44,262 nt of DNA from Bacillota bacterium (GTDB lineage Bacteria > Bacillota > UBA4882 > UBA8346): positions 1 through 44,262 of the forward strand of contig JAKPCT010000244.1 of the NCBI GenBank assembly GCA_029553165.1, written 5' to 3'. The notes beneath the pieces are model-generated. The model was not told where the DNA came from, ran no database searches, and saw only the letters and a program-made list of their open reading frames with translations. The position numbers and the translations under genes are program-made. Shown piece by piece: positions 23,371 to 35,196 of this stretch. Numbering within the stretch: position 1 is the stretch's first letter; each line of letters begins with the position of its first letter.

Positions 23371-25044
23371 ATGGATATTCTTACTAATATCCTTGGATTA
23401 GTAAACTTATTTTTCGCAATTGTAATTGGTTTGTATTTTTGGAATTTGTTGCGCAGTCAACAAGGGAATAAAGTGGCTGTGGATCGAGAAGCCCGCAAAG
23501 AGATGGAGAAATTGCAGCGCCTTCGCAGGATTTCTTTGACGGAACCGCTTTCGGAGAAAACCCGACCTGTTAATTTTAATGAAATTATTGGCCAAGACGC
23601 CGGTTTAAAATCGTTACGCGCTGCATTATGTGGTCCTAATCCCCAACATGTAATTATCTATGGCCCACCGGGAGTAGGGAAAACAGCAGCTGCCCGGGTT
23701 GTCCTAGAAGAAGCCAAAAAGCAATTCTTGTCACCATTCAAAGAAAATGCCAAATTTGTCGAGATTGATGCCACAACGGCGCGGTTTGATGATCGGGGAA
23801 TAGCTGATCCCTTGATTGGTTCGGTTCACGATCCAATTTACCAGGGAGCAGGGCCACTAGGAATTGCCGGTATACCCCAGCCCAAACCCGGGGCTGTAAC
23901 CAAAGCTCATGGGGGTATTTTGTTCATCGATGAGATTGGCGAGTTGCATCAGGTCCAGATGAATAAATTGCTAAAAGTGTTAGAGGACCGGAAAGTTTTT
24001 CTGGAGAGTGCTTATTATAGTTCCGAAGATACTAATATTCCTTCACATATTCATGATATTTTTCAAAATGGTCTCCCGGCAGACTTTCGTTTGGTTGGGG
24101 CAACAACCAGGATGCCCCATGAGATTCCGGCAGCGATTCGTTCGCGTTGTGTCGAGATCTTTTTTCAGCCGTTGGCCCCTAAAGAAATATCTTTAATTGC
24201 CAGTAACGCAGCACGTAAAATCAACTTTGAGCTGGAACCCGGGGTCTTAAATGTAATTACCAAATATGCTACTAACGGTAGGGATGCAGTGAATTTGATT
24301 CAGATAACCGCTGGTCTGGCAGTCACTGAAGGACGAAATAAAATTTTGGTTAAGGATGTTGAGTGGGTGGTCCATAGTAGCCAGTATTCACCGCGGCCGC
24401 ATGTAACTATTCCGCCAAAACCGCAAGTCGGCTATGTAAATGGATTGGCAGTCTATGGCCCCAATACAGGGTCGGTGATTCAAGTTGAAGTATCGGCAGT
24501 TCCTGCTGAACCGGGCCGTGGAGTAATTACAACTACCGGAGTGGTTGATGAGGAAGAGATGGGTCAGCCGGGAAGAACAATTCGTCGCAAAAGCATGGCT
24601 AAAGGATCAGTAGAAAATGTTTTAACGGCAATTCGTAAATTCTTAGATGTTAATCCGGCGGATTATGATATTCATATTAATTTTCCGGGAGGAGTTCCGA
24701 TTGATGGCCCATCGGCAGGGATTACGTTAGCAACCGCAATTTATTCGGCAATAACCGGTTTGGCAGTTGATAATGAAATTGCAATGACCGGTGAGATGTC
24801 GATCCGGGGTGGTGTTATGCCAATAGGAGGAGTTGTCCCTAAAATAGCGGCAGCCAAAGAAGCAGGGGTTAAACGGGTCTTAATCCCTAAAGAAAATTGG
24901 CAAGAGATGTTTGACTCCGAAACTGATATTGAAATCATTCCGGTCGAGCGGATTGAAGAAGTGATTGCCAAAGCGATCATCAAACCGAAGATCGAAGTCC
25001 AACCGGTTATGGTGATGAATTCGGAGCAGATTATTACTGCCTAA
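23371..25044 (+). CDS. lonB: LonB, membrane-anchored sporulation-type Lon protease
   Basis: 557 residues. An N-terminal membrane helix (about 5-25, replacing the Lon substrate domain), AAA+ domain with GPPGVGKT and LFIDEIGEL, and a C-terminal S16 protease domain with the catalytic Ser in DGPSAGITLAT and Lys in VVPKIAAAKEAG. This is the LonB of spore formers, found after clpX. I use ATG 23371, served by AAAGGAG at about 23354-23360; the open frame upstream to TTG 23338 runs through that site. The lonA and engB genes that follow lonB in B. subtilis are absent here. Confidence 0.94.
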   Translation: MDILTNILGLVNLFFAIVIGLYFWNLLRSQQGNKVAVDREARKEMEKLQRLRRISLTEPLSEKTRPVNFNEIIGQDAGLKSLRAALCGPNPQHVIIYGPPGVGKTAAARVVLEEAKKQFLSPFKENAKFVEIDATTARFDDRGIADPLIGSVHDPIYQGAGPLGIAGIPQPKPGAVTKAHGGILFIDEIGELHQVQMNKLLKVLEDRKVFLESAYYSSEDTNIPSHIHDIFQNGLPADFRLVGATTRMPHEIPAAIRSRCVEIFFQPLAPKEISLIASNAARKINFELEPGVLNVITKYATNGRDAVNLIQITAGLAVTEGRNKILVKDVEWVVHSSQYSPRPHVTIPPKPQVGYVNGLAVYGPNTGSVIQVEVSAVPAEPGRGVITTTGVVDEEEMGQPGRTIRRKSMAKGSVENVLTAIRKFLDVNPADYDIHINFPGGVPIDGPSAGITLATAIYSAITGLAVDNEIAMTGEMSIRGGVMPIGGVVPKIAAAKEAGVKRVLIPKENWQEMFDSETDIEIIPVERIEEVIAKAIIKPKIEVQPVMVMNSEQIITA

Positions 25045-25069
25045 AGAGTTTCAATGGGTTAGTTTATGA

Positions 25070-25110
25070 AGGGCTGGTGCAAAATTTCACTTCGCACCAG
25101 CCCTAGTTTT
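25070..25110 (+). terminator. Terminator after lonB
   Basis: An 11-bp perfect stem AGGGCTGGTGC/GCACCAGCCCT (25070-25080 and 25094-25104), 13-nt loop, followed by AGTTTT. Confidence 0.9.
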
Positions 25111-25207
25111 AAGATTTTCGTAAGATGAATAAATCGTAAAAATTGAAGGGCATTATTGGATTTTGTTGAATAATTATGTTATGTAAATGTTCCAGGAGGA
25201 GTAGCGA

Positions 25208-26032
25208 ATGTCGAGTCAGAACCCATATCCAAAGATTATATTGGTTTTAGGCGGAGGCGGAGCAAGAGGTTTTGCCCATATTGGAGTATTACAGGTTTTG
25301 ATGGAAACAGGGATCAAGATCAGCGGGATAGTCGGGACCAGTATGGGTGCGTTGATCGGCAGTACATTTGCTTCCGGGACGGACCTTTATTATTTGGAAA
25401 AAGTGATCGATGCAATGTCGTGGGAGAATTTGGTTGATCTCCGTCTGCCGTCGTTTGGATTGATTGATGGAAATAAAATAAAGTGTTTGATTGATCTACT
25501 GACCAAAGGTAAGAACTTTAACGAGCTCGATACCAAGTTATGGGTGGTGGCTACCAATCTATTAACCGGTGAAGAAGTGATCTTTAAAGAAGGCCCCTTA
25601 GCTCCAGCGGTCCGTGCCAGTATTTCAATACCAGGAATATTTAATCCGGTGGAGCATCAAGGTCAAATCCTGGTTGACGGGGCAGTTGTTGCCGGAGTTC
25701 CTGTTGAAGTCGCCAAGATGATGAATGGCGATATCACGATTGCGGTCAATGTCAGTTTTGATCATACTCACCACCGTATCAATAATGTTTTTGATGTTCT
25801 AGCAAAAGTAATGGATATAATGGGTAACCGACTGGATGCTTTGCAGATGTCGGTAGCTGATGTTACAATTGTGCCGGAGCTCGGCGGAACTGGTGTTTTA
25901 CACTTTCATAAAGCCAAAGAATGTATTGCGATTGGAAGAGAGGCTGCTAAAAAAGCACTTCCAAAAATAATGGAGCTAATTGATGACTATAGTGCCAAAC
26001 CGAAAACGGTCGGCCAATTGGTGGAAAAATGA
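25208..26032 (+). CDS. Patatin-like phospholipase/esterase, RssA type
   Basis: 274 residues of the bacterial patatin family. The oxyanion-hole loop GGGGARGFAHIG lies at about 15-26, the nucleophile Ser is S45 in GTSMG, and the catalytic Asp is D157 in VDGAVVAG. No signal peptide, so a cytoplasmic lipid or ester hydrolase is expected; the substrate is unknown. AGGAGGAG precedes ATG 25208. The flavoprotein gene follows after 32 bases, probably in the same transcript. Confidence 0.9.
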   Translation: MSSQNPYPKIILVLGGGGARGFAHIGVLQVLMETGIKISGIVGTSMGALIGSTFASGTDLYYLEKVIDAMSWENLVDLRLPSFGLIDGNKIKCLIDLLTKGKNFNELDTKLWVVATNLLTGEEVIFKEGPLAPAVRASISIPGIFNPVEHQGQILVDGAVVAGVPVEVAKMMNGDITIAVNVSFDHTHHRINNVFDVLAKVMDIMGNRLDALQMSVADVTIVPELGGTGVLHFHKAKECIAIGREAAKKALPKIMELIDDYSAKPKTVGQLVEK

Positions 26033-26064
26033 GACAAGAAAAATAATTTCGAGGTTTGGATTTC

Positions 26065-27321
26065 ATGGATGCAGATGTGATAATTGTAGGAGCAGGAGCA
26101 GCAGGCTTAATGGCGGCAATGATTGCCGCCCGCGAAGGGGCCGAAGTCTTGTTGCTTGAACGTAATAAGAATATTGGCCGAAAGTTGTTGATTACCGGGG
26201 CTGGGCGTTGTAATCTGACAAACAATACTGAAGTAAACGAATTAGTTAATAATATTCCCGGTAATGGGCGATTTCTTTACAGTGTGTTTCAAAAGTTTGG
26301 TCCACAGGAATTAATGAATTTAGTTGAATCAGAGTTTAATGTGCCTTTAAAAGTGGAACGGGGGAGAAGAGTTTTTCCCGAATCAGATAAAGCAGTTGAC
26401 ATTGTTGCCGGTTTTGAAAAAACCCTCAAAAAATTGGGAGTTAGAATTCTTAATAATGTCCGTGTCAATCAGATAATGAAAGATGAGAGTAACTCGGTTG
26501 TGGGTGTTAAAGCTGTAAACGGGGATAAGTATTTGGCTAACAAAGTTATTGTTGCTACGGGCGGAGCTTCATATCCGGGCACGGGTAGTACCGGTGACGG
26601 TTATCAATTAGCGCGCAGTGTCGGGCATTCGGTTATTGATATTTATCCCTCGTTAGTTCCACTCGAGACGTTTGAAGAATGGCCACAGGATGTTGAGGGA
26701 CTAACCCTGAATAATGTTGAAGTCAGTTGTTATCACAAAGATCGAAAAATTGGGTCGGAATTTGGTGATTTACTTTTTACCAGTTACGGTGTTTCAGGTC
26801 CGACTGTATTAAGTCTAAGCCGTTCCGTGGTACCATTGGTATTAAAAGAACCAAAATCGGTAAAGCTAGAGATCGATCTTAAGCCGGCTCTGACTGTTGA
26901 AGAATTAGACCGGCGCTTACAACGTGATTTCGAAAAGTACAGTCGCAAGTTGTATAAAAATGCTTTGGACGATTTATTACCAAAGAGTTTAATACCGGTG
27001 ATGATTGAGTTGTCAAAGATTGACGGATTAAAACCGGTCCATCAGGTCACCAGAGCAGAACGGCAGCAGTTAGTTGGTCTATTCAAAGGACTTGCTTTAT
27101 TGGTCGAAAAACCGCGTCCCTTCAGTGAAGCAATTGTGACTGCCGGTGGTGTCAATGTTAAAGAAATTAACCCCAAAACAATGGAGTCAAAACTAGTTTC
27201 CGGTCTTTATTTTATAGGTGAAGTTGTCGATGTTGATGGATATACCGGTGGTTATAACCTTCAAATTGCTTTTTCGATGGGATATATTGCGGGAAAACAT
27301 GCTGCAAATCTTGATGAGTAA
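26065..27321 (+). CDS. BaiN/HI0933-type FAD-dependent oxidoreductase
   Basis: 418 residues. N-terminal dinucleotide-binding motif GAGAAGLMAA, then GRKLLITGAGRCNLTNN, the family signature, an ATGGASYPGTGSTGDGY block, and the C-terminal VDGYTGGYNLQIAFSMGY FAD-binding segment. The family is widespread; only a bile-acid reductase member (BaiN) has an assigned reaction, so the substrate is open. I use ATG 26065 with GAGG upstream, not TTG 26056. The stop overlaps the ATG at 27321 by one base. Confidence 0.92.
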   Translation: MDADVIIVGAGAAGLMAAMIAAREGAEVLLLERNKNIGRKLLITGAGRCNLTNNTEVNELVNNIPGNGRFLYSVFQKFGPQELMNLVESEFNVPLKVERGRRVFPESDKAVDIVAGFEKTLKKLGVRILNNVRVNQIMKDESNSVVGVKAVNGDKYLANKVIVATGGASYPGTGSTGDGYQLARSVGHSVIDIYPSLVPLETFEEWPQDVEGLTLNNVEVSCYHKDRKIGSEFGDLLFTSYGVSGPTVLSLSRSVVPLVLKEPKSVKLEIDLKPALTVEELDRRLQRDFEKYSRKLYKNALDDLLPKSLIPVMIELSKIDGLKPVHQVTRAERQQLVGLFKGLALLVEKPRPFSEAIVTAGGVNVKEINPKTMESKLVSGLYFIGEVVDVDGYTGGYNLQIAFSMGYIAGKHAANLDE

Positions 27322-27335
27322 TGGAGTGGGCCCTG

Positions 27336-27527
27336 ATGCGGATAAAGCATTATTGGTATGAAAAGTTGTTTTTTATGTTACAATTGAATGAAAGAAGACT
27401 TTTTTTAGCAGTTTTTCTTATGCTGTTTTTGATTTTAATAACTCAATTTATGCTTACCTATCCGGCTGTCAGAAGCCAATTAGTGATTGTTGAGCAATAT
27501 GAAGGTACTTTGTTGGAGAGTAGATGA
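27336..27527 (+). CDS. Small single-pass membrane protein
   Basis: 63 residues: a basic N-terminal segment (MRIKHYWYEK), one hydrophobic helix at about 24-42 and a short outer tail. I recognise no family. I use ATG 27336 because GGAGTGG at 27323-27329 fits it; an ATG at 27321 overlaps the previous stop but has no ribosome site. Its tight placement behind the flavoprotein gene suggests a real gene in that operon. Confidence 0.6.
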   Translation: MRIKHYWYEKLFFMLQLNERRLFLAVFLMLFLILITQFMLTYPAVRSQLVIVEQYEGTLLESR

Positions 27528-27559
27528 ACAAAAACTTTAACAAATATCATTTTGAACTA

Positions 27560-27588
27560 TTGTATCATTTTCTGAATTATGTTAAATT
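27560..27588 (+). promoter_or_regulatory. Candidate promoter for hutP-aroH-hisC
   Basis: TTGTAT (27560-27565), 17-bp spacer, TAAATT (27583-27588). A start near 27595 would place the terminator at 27625-27650 inside the leader. Confidence 0.45.
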
Positions 27589-27624
27589 TATAACAAATAA
27601 ATCAGCGGTGACCATTAGATCAGT

Positions 27625-27650
27625 GCACTCAAGATGGCGGGTGCTTTTTT
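27625..27650 (+). terminator. Terminator between the flavoprotein operon and hutP
   Basis: GCACTC (27625-27630) pairs with GGGTGC (27639-27644, one wobble), 8-nt loop, then TTTTTT. It ends the upstream operon or acts as an attenuator for hutP. Confidence 0.75.
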
Positions 27651-27739
27651 GATATTAACTTTAATGAGCTTTGATTGACTTGACAGGTCCATTTGGTCGG
27701 AAGTTTTACTGCATCAATACATCGTTTGAGGAGGGTTTT

Positions 27740-28156
27740 ATGCTCGAGACCGGGAGTAGAGAAGTTGCAAAGTGCGCGCTCACAATGGCAATGAGTTCAT
27801 CACGTGAAGAAGAAAAAAGCCTAAAGGAACAGTTTAAAGCTAAAGAGATTAGGGCTGCAGCAGTTGATTATGGCGGTGAAGCGATTACCAGCATGAAAAC
27901 CATTGTTGAACGGGCGGTAGTTGCAGCCAAAAGAGAACTGATTATTAAAGACTGTCACGCCGAAGAAGGGGCAATCGCCGGTGCTACCAGAGAAGCAATG
28001 GCTCAAATTATAACTAAGGCAATCGGTCTGAATGTTGGCGGTAAATTAGGAATTGCCCGTAAAGGTGACCATGTAAGTGTGGCTGTATTTTTCAGTATCG
28101 GATTGATTCATTTAGATGAAGTGGCAGTCGGATTAAGTCATCGGGCTATCGGTTAA
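27740..28156 (+). CDS. HutP-family protein (RNA-binding antiterminator family)
   Basis: 138 residues. The C-terminal half matches HutP: HAEEGAIAGATREAM, then GGKLGIARKGDHVSVAVFFSIG and final GLSHRAIG. B. subtilis HutP senses L-histidine and Mg2+ and stops termination in the hut operon; its metal-binding histidines are H73, H77 and H138. Here H73 and the C-terminal H134 are kept, but position 77 is Gly. GAGGAGGG at about 27728-27735 selects ATG 27740 over the upstream open frame to 27671. It leads an operon with aroH and hisC, not hut genes, so it may control aromatic or histidine synthesis; inferred. Confidence 0.8.
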   Translation: MLETGSREVAKCALTMAMSSSREEEKSLKEQFKAKEIRAAAVDYGGEAITSMKTIVERAVVAAKRELIIKDCHAEEGAIAGATREAMAQIITKAIGLNVGGKLGIARKGDHVSVAVFFSIGLIHLDEVAVGLSHRAIG

Positions 28157-28180
28157 TTAGTTTGGAGGGTAAATATCATT

Positions 28181-28555
28181 ATGGAGAAGTTATGGGCTGT
28201 TCGTGGTGGAATAACAATTGATGAGGATACCCCTGAAGCAATCTTAGCTGCTACGAAAGAGTTATTAGAAGCAATAATTAAAGAAAATAATATTGATTTA
28301 GATTCAATCGTCAGTATTATTTTTACGACGACACCGGATATTAAAAGTGAATTTCCGGCAGTTGCAGCCAGGCAGTTAGGCTTAATTGCAACACCTTTGA
28401 TCTGTGCCCAGGAGATTGCTAAGCCGGGGGCACTGCCAAAATGTATCCGTGTCTTAATTCATTTTTATACGGACTTAAAGAAAGAAGGGATCAGACCGGT
28501 ATATTTAAGAGAAGCTGTTAGGTTACGTCCGGACCTGTTTGAAGACGACATGTAA
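28181..28555 (+). CDS. aroH: Chorismate mutase, AroH type
   Basis: 124 residues of the trimeric AroH fold. Active-site residues sit at canonical places: R8 (WAVRGGIT), E78 (CAQEIAKPGALPKCIRVL) and R90. It converts chorismate to prephenate, the entry to Phe and Tyr. GGAGGG upstream. It lies 24 bases after the HutP-like gene and 16 bases before hisC, so the three form one operon. Confidence 0.95.
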   Translation: MEKLWAVRGGITIDEDTPEAILAATKELLEAIIKENNIDLDSIVSIIFTTTPDIKSEFPAVAARQLGLIATPLICAQEIAKPGALPKCIRVLIHFYTDLKKEGIRPVYLREAVRLRPDLFEDDM

Positions 28556-28571
28556 TGAAGGAGTTTAAATA

Positions 28572-29681
28572 ATGAAATTTGATAAATTAGTACGAGAATG
28601 TATCAATCAGATACCCCCTTATGTCCCGGGAAAACCGATAGAAGAAGTGCAACGTGAATTAGGATTGAGTACGGCAATTAAAATGGCTTCCAATGAAAAT
28701 CCTTTAGGATTTTCAAATGAAGTTCGTCAAGCGATAACGGCAGCAATGGGTCAATTACCGCTTTATCCCGATGCTAATCAGTATTATTTAAAAGAAGCCC
28801 TTGCCAAGGAGCTTGGCGTTACTCCGGAACATTTGTTGATTGGTAATGGTTCTGATGAAGTTAATAAAATCTTAGGTGAAACAATCCTTAACCCCCAAGA
28901 CGAAGTGATTATTCCGCAGCCAACATTTAGCCAATATGAATATATCACTGTTTTGATGGGTGCCAAACCGGTATTTGTCTCCGGTACAACTTTGGGGAAT
29001 GATTTGCAGGCAATGCGGAGTGCGGTTACTTCAAAAACCAAAATGATCTTTATTTGTAATCCTAACAATCCTACGGGAACGATTGTTACCAGAGATGAGC
29101 TGGTAGCGTTTTTACGATCAATTCCCGAAGATATAGTCGTAGTAGTTGATGAAGCGTACAGTGATTTTGCAACAGATCCCGATTATCCTGACGGAATTCA
29201 GTTACTGCAGGAAGGATTTAAAAATGTAGTGGTCTATCGTACTTTTTCGAAGATCCATGGGTTAGCAGGGATTCGGTTGGGATATGCGGTAGCGGATCCG
29301 GGATTGATTAAGCAGATGCTCAAAGTTAAGGAACCTTTTAATGTGAACCTCCTTGCCCAAGTGGCAGGGATTGCGGCGCTAAATAGTAAAGAACATATTA
29401 TGTTGAGCAAAGAATTAGTGAAACAAAGCCGTGCAGAATTTTATCGGGAACTTGATCGGTTAAAACTAAGTTATCTACCGACAGAAGCTAACTTTATTTT
29501 AATTGATTGTGGTCGTGATAGTGCCGAAATCTATCATTACTTACTGCAAAACGGAATAATTGTAAGAGCAACACATTCATTTGGTTTACCGACCTGTATC
29601 AGAGTGACATTTGGAACGGTTGAACAAAATCAGCAATTTTTTAAAGTGTTTAAAGAAGCGCTCGAAAAGCTGGCAGGATAA
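28572..29681 (+). CDS. hisC: Histidinol-phosphate aminotransferase HisC
   Basis: 369 residues, class I/II PLP aminotransferase. The PLP Lys is K227 in TFSKIHGLAGIRLGY; the NPNNPTGT block (163-170) and D193 in VVDEAYSDF are present. It transaminates imidazole-acetol phosphate in histidine synthesis. Enzymes of this group often also act on phenylpyruvate and hydroxyphenylpyruvate, which fits the position after aroH, away from other his genes. AAGGAG is 10 bases upstream of the ATG. Confidence 0.92.
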   Translation: MKFDKLVRECINQIPPYVPGKPIEEVQRELGLSTAIKMASNENPLGFSNEVRQAITAAMGQLPLYPDANQYYLKEALAKELGVTPEHLLIGNGSDEVNKILGETILNPQDEVIIPQPTFSQYEYITVLMGAKPVFVSGTTLGNDLQAMRSAVTSKTKMIFICNPNNPTGTIVTRDELVAFLRSIPEDIVVVVDEAYSDFATDPDYPDGIQLLQEGFKNVVVYRTFSKIHGLAGIRLGYAVADPGLIKQMLKVKEPFNVNLLAQVAGIAALNSKEHIMLSKELVKQSRAEFYRELDRLKLSYLPTEANFILIDCGRDSAEIYHYLLQNGIIVRATHSFGLPTCIRVTFGTVEQNQQFFKVFKEALEKLAG

Positions 29682-29773
29682 ATATTGCGAATTGGAAGAT
29701 AATAATTTGGTAGTTGTAATTTAGTCCCAATAATATAAATAGTTAAGTAGGAAAATATGAGGAGGGATCGTCC

Positions 29774-31597
29774 TTGGCTAGTAATCTTAAAACTAAAGAT
29801 TTACCGAAACGAAGTGAAATCCCAGCTAAATATCGCTGGAAGCTCACTGATATTTATAGCTCCGATCAAGCTTGGGAAGACGATTTTCTAAATCTGAAAA
29901 AGTTAATTGCTGATATTAAAGCGATTGACGAAAGTTTTACTGATTCTGCCGCAAAGGTGCTTAATGTATTGCAATTGAAGGATAACTTGGGTAGATTGCT
30001 GGATAAACTGTATGTCTATGCTAGGATGCACAAGGATGAAGATAATACAGTTGCGTTATATCAAGCAATGAGTGATCGAATCCAAAGTCTGGCTTCGGAA
30101 GCCAGTGGTGCTTTAGCCTTTATCATCCCTGCTTTAGTAAATTTACCTGCTGGCCGTCTGGAAGAGTATATGAACCAACTGCCTGAACTGCAACTATACC
30201 AACATTTATTTGATGAGATCACCAGGCAAAAAGAGCATATTTTATCAGCAGCTGAAGAAAGATTATTAGCCGAAGTTGGTGAGGTAGCCGATGCTGCCGG
30301 TACGATATTTAGTATGTTTGACAATGCTGATTTACGATTTCCAACAATTGTTGATGAGAATGGCGAAGAAGTTGAATTAACCAAAGGAAGGTATTCTCGC
30401 TTTTTAGAGAGTAAAGACCAAAGGGTGCGGCGTGATGCTTTTCAAGCTTTATACCACACTTATGATCAGTACCGCAATACTTTAGCTTCTACCTTAAGTT
30501 CTTCAGTTAAAGCCGATGTTTTTTATGCCAAGGCCCGGAAATTTGATTCGGCACTGGCAGCTTCATTGGATAGTGATAATATTGCAGTTTCTGTCTATGA
30601 CCGGTTAATTGAAGTTGTCCATAATTTCTTACCTTCTTTACAGCGTTACCTGAAGTTGCGCAAACGAATGCTCAATCTACCTGAGATTCATATGTACGAC
30701 CTTTACACGCCATTGATCCCGGAATATCAGCGGAACATACCTTATGAAGAAGCAAAAGAGCTTGTGCTTGACAGTTTGGCCCCTTTAGGGGATGATTATC
30801 AATTATTGGCCCAAACCGGTTTAGACAATGGCTGGGTCGATGTCTATGAAACTGAAGGGAAAACAAGTGGAGCTTATGCTTGGGGGGCTTACAATACCCA
30901 TCCGTATATTTTGCTGAATTATCAGGAGAAAATTAATGATGTATTTACTTTGGCGCATGAGATGGGACACGCATTACATAGTTATTATTCAAACAAACAT
31001 CAGCCCTATGTATATGCCAGTTATAAAATTTTCTTAGCCGAAGTTGCTTCTACCGTCAATGAAGCATTATTGATGGAGTATCTAACCGCAAAATCGACTG
31101 AGAAAAATGAAAAATTGTATTTAATCAATCAACGTTTAGAACAATTTCGAACGACGGTTTTTCGGCAGACGATGTTTGCCGAATTTGAGAAGCTGATTCA
31201 CAGTGAGGTTGAAAATGGCGGCGCGTTAACTGCTGATTGGTTATGTGAAAAATATTTTGAGCTAAATAAATTATATTATGGATCCGAAACAATAATCGAT
31301 GGAGAGATTGCCATGGAATGGAGTAGGATTCCGCATTTCTATACTCCGTTTTATGTGTATAAGTATGCTACGGGTTATTCGGCAGCTACCGCGATTTCGC
31401 AAATGTTGTTAAATGAAGGATTGCAAGCGCGGGTTCGCTATCTTGAATTTTTAAAGAGTGGAGATTCGGATTATCCGTTGAATATACTCAATAAAGCCGG
31501 GGTCGATATGCAGTCACCCAAACCGGTGGAAGATGCTTTAACAGTCTTTGATAAATTGATCGATCAAATGCTTGAATTGACTGGTATTGAGCTCTGA
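29774..31597 (+). CDS. pepF: Oligoendopeptidase F
   Basis: 607 residues, peptidase M3B, near the usual length. The zinc motif HEMGH is at 395-399 in TLAHEMGHALHSYYS, with the downstream Glu ligand in FLAEVASTVNEALL. It is cytoplasmic and cuts peptides of about 7 to 17 residues. The start is TTG 29774 with GGAGGG at 29761-29766 at the right distance. It differs from the minus-strand M3 enzyme at 9047-10744, which belongs to another subgroup. Confidence 0.95.
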   Translation: MASNLKTKDLPKRSEIPAKYRWKLTDIYSSDQAWEDDFLNLKKLIADIKAIDESFTDSAAKVLNVLQLKDNLGRLLDKLYVYARMHKDEDNTVALYQAMSDRIQSLASEASGALAFIIPALVNLPAGRLEEYMNQLPELQLYQHLFDEITRQKEHILSAAEERLLAEVGEVADAAGTIFSMFDNADLRFPTIVDENGEEVELTKGRYSRFLESKDQRVRRDAFQALYHTYDQYRNTLASTLSSSVKADVFYAKARKFDSALAASLDSDNIAVSVYDRLIEVVHNFLPSLQRYLKLRKRMLNLPEIHMYDLYTPLIPEYQRNIPYEEAKELVLDSLAPLGDDYQLLAQTGLDNGWVDVYETEGKTSGAYAWGAYNTHPYILLNYQEKINDVFTLAHEMGHALHSYYSNKHQPYVYASYKIFLAEVASTVNEALLMEYLTAKSTEKNEKLYLINQRLEQFRTTVFRQTMFAEFEKLIHSEVENGGALTADWLCEKYFELNKLYYGSETIIDGEIAMEWSRIPHFYTPFYVYKYATGYSAATAISQMLLNEGLQARVRYLEFLKSGDSDYPLNILNKAGVDMQSPKPVEDALTVFDKLIDQMLELTGIEL

Positions 31598-31669
31598 AAC
31601 AATTAACAATTCAAGAGTTTCTTCTATGGAATGGAAACCCTTATAGTAATTATAGAAGCGGTGATTGTT

Positions 31670-32311
31670 TTGTTCAAAAACTTTCAAAAACACTTTTTAA
31701 CCGGCTTACTGATATTATTACCAATAACAGTTTCACTGAAATTAATCTTTTGGGGTTTTCGCCAGACTGATGCTATCTTAGGAAATTTTATTAATAAATA
31801 TTTTGCCGGATATTTCTATCGTCTTTTGCAACTGTTTGGTATTGAATGGCAGGGGCGAGTACCGGGATTAGGCTTAATAGTATTAGTGATCTTAATAACT
31901 TTAACTGGTCTTTTTGCCCGTCATTATTTAGGGAGAAAGCTAATTGCCTATGGAGAGAAGCTCTTAAATAAAATTCCGATCTTAAACACAATTTACAATT
32001 TATTAAAACAAATCACTGAAGGAGTTGCCTTTACCCGTAGTGATCAAGGTGCCTTTAGAAAGGTGGTAATGGTTGAATATCCGAGACCGGGAATCCAAAG
32101 CATTGGTTTTCTGACTGGTGAGGCTATAAAAGAATCCTCAGACAAAATTGGCAAGAAGTTAATGGGAGTATTTATACCAACAGCACCAAACCCAACAACT
32201 GGATTTTTAATCTATCTACCTGAAGAAGATATTGTAATGCTTGATCTTAGTGTTGAAGATGGATTAAAGTTAATCCTTTCAGTAGGAGTTATCAAACCTG
32301 AAAGTAACTGA
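31670..32311 (+). CDS. DUF502 membrane protein
   Basis: About 213 residues. Starts FKNFQKHFLTGLLILLPI, the usual DUF502 opening, with two membrane helices (about 8-28 and 60-82), then the family's IPILNTIYNLLKQ and FIPTAPNPTTGFLIYLP segments. Function unknown. The frame is open from ATG 31631, which has no ribosome site; TTG 31670 follows GCGGTGATT, which matches the ribosome well and gives the normal family start, so I prefer it. Confidence 0.85.
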   Translation: MFKNFQKHFLTGLLILLPITVSLKLIFWGFRQTDAILGNFINKYFAGYFYRLLQLFGIEWQGRVPGLGLIVLVILITLTGLFARHYLGRKLIAYGEKLLNKIPILNTIYNLLKQITEGVAFTRSDQGAFRKVVMVEYPRPGIQSIGFLTGEAIKESSDKIGKKLMGVFIPTAPNPTTGFLIYLPEEDIVMLDLSVEDGLKLILSVGVIKPESN

Positions 32312-32357
32312 TTGATGAATTTTTATTCTAATAAATAAAGGACTTTGAGGGTGAATG

Positions 32358-32385
32358 TTGAATATAATCCTAACTTTTTTATAAG
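32358..32385 (+). promoter_or_regulatory. Possible promoter of the V/A-ATPase operon
   Basis: TTGAAT (32358-32363), 16-bp spacer, TATAAG (32380-32385), 43 bases before the first subunit gene. Confidence 0.35.
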
Positions 32386-32428
32386 TTTATAAGGCTTTGT
32401 AAAACAGTCGTTTGATTGGAGTGAGAAT

Positions 32429-32740
32429 ATGGCGTTAGAGGTTTGGGAAGAATTGCAACGTACTGAAGCCGAAGCTGCTCAAATAGTTGAAAAAGCAAAA
32501 GAAGACGCAGCTAACCTCATCAAGAGTAAACGTGAAGAGGCGAATCAACTGATAAAAAGTAGTGAAGAAGATGTTATCAATGCTGGAGAAGCATTATTAG
32601 AACAAACGAGACGTCAATTGGAAGTTTGGCAAGCAGAACAACGCACCGGGATCGAGGCGGAACTGAAGGAACTTGTTGTCAGAACCGAAGCTAAGATAGC
32701 CAAAGCAGTCAGCATCTTAATAGAAAAGGTAGTGAGCTAA
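32429..32740 (+). CDS. V/A-type ATPase peripheral-stalk subunit G/H
   Basis: 103 residues, nearly all a charged coiled coil with Ala, Glu and Lys heptads, typical of the peripheral-stalk subunit (AhaH, NtpF, G). It pairs with subunit E to form the stator that links the catalytic head to subunit I. First gene of the nine-gene operon; its TAA abuts the ATG of the next gene. GGAGTGAG precedes ATG 32429. Confidence 0.85.
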   Translation: MALEVWEELQRTEAEAAQIVEKAKEDAANLIKSKREEANQLIKSSEEDVINAGEALLEQTRRQLEVWQAEQRTGIEAELKELVVRTEAKIAKAVSILIEKVVS

Positions 32741-35181
<2,441 letters not shown>

Positions 35182-35196
35182 AAGGAGTTAAATTCG

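Noticed and set aside
27603-27652. GTG-started leader peptide in the hutP leader
   Set aside because: Fifteen codons with one His and one Trp and no ribosome site; no codon run of the kind used in attenuation.
27600-27740. T-box or canonical HutP site in the hutP leader
   Set aside because: No T-box sequence is present, and the UAG, CAG and AAG triplets at 27616-27633 are spaced 2 and 7 bases, unlike the regular 4-base spacing of known HutP sites.
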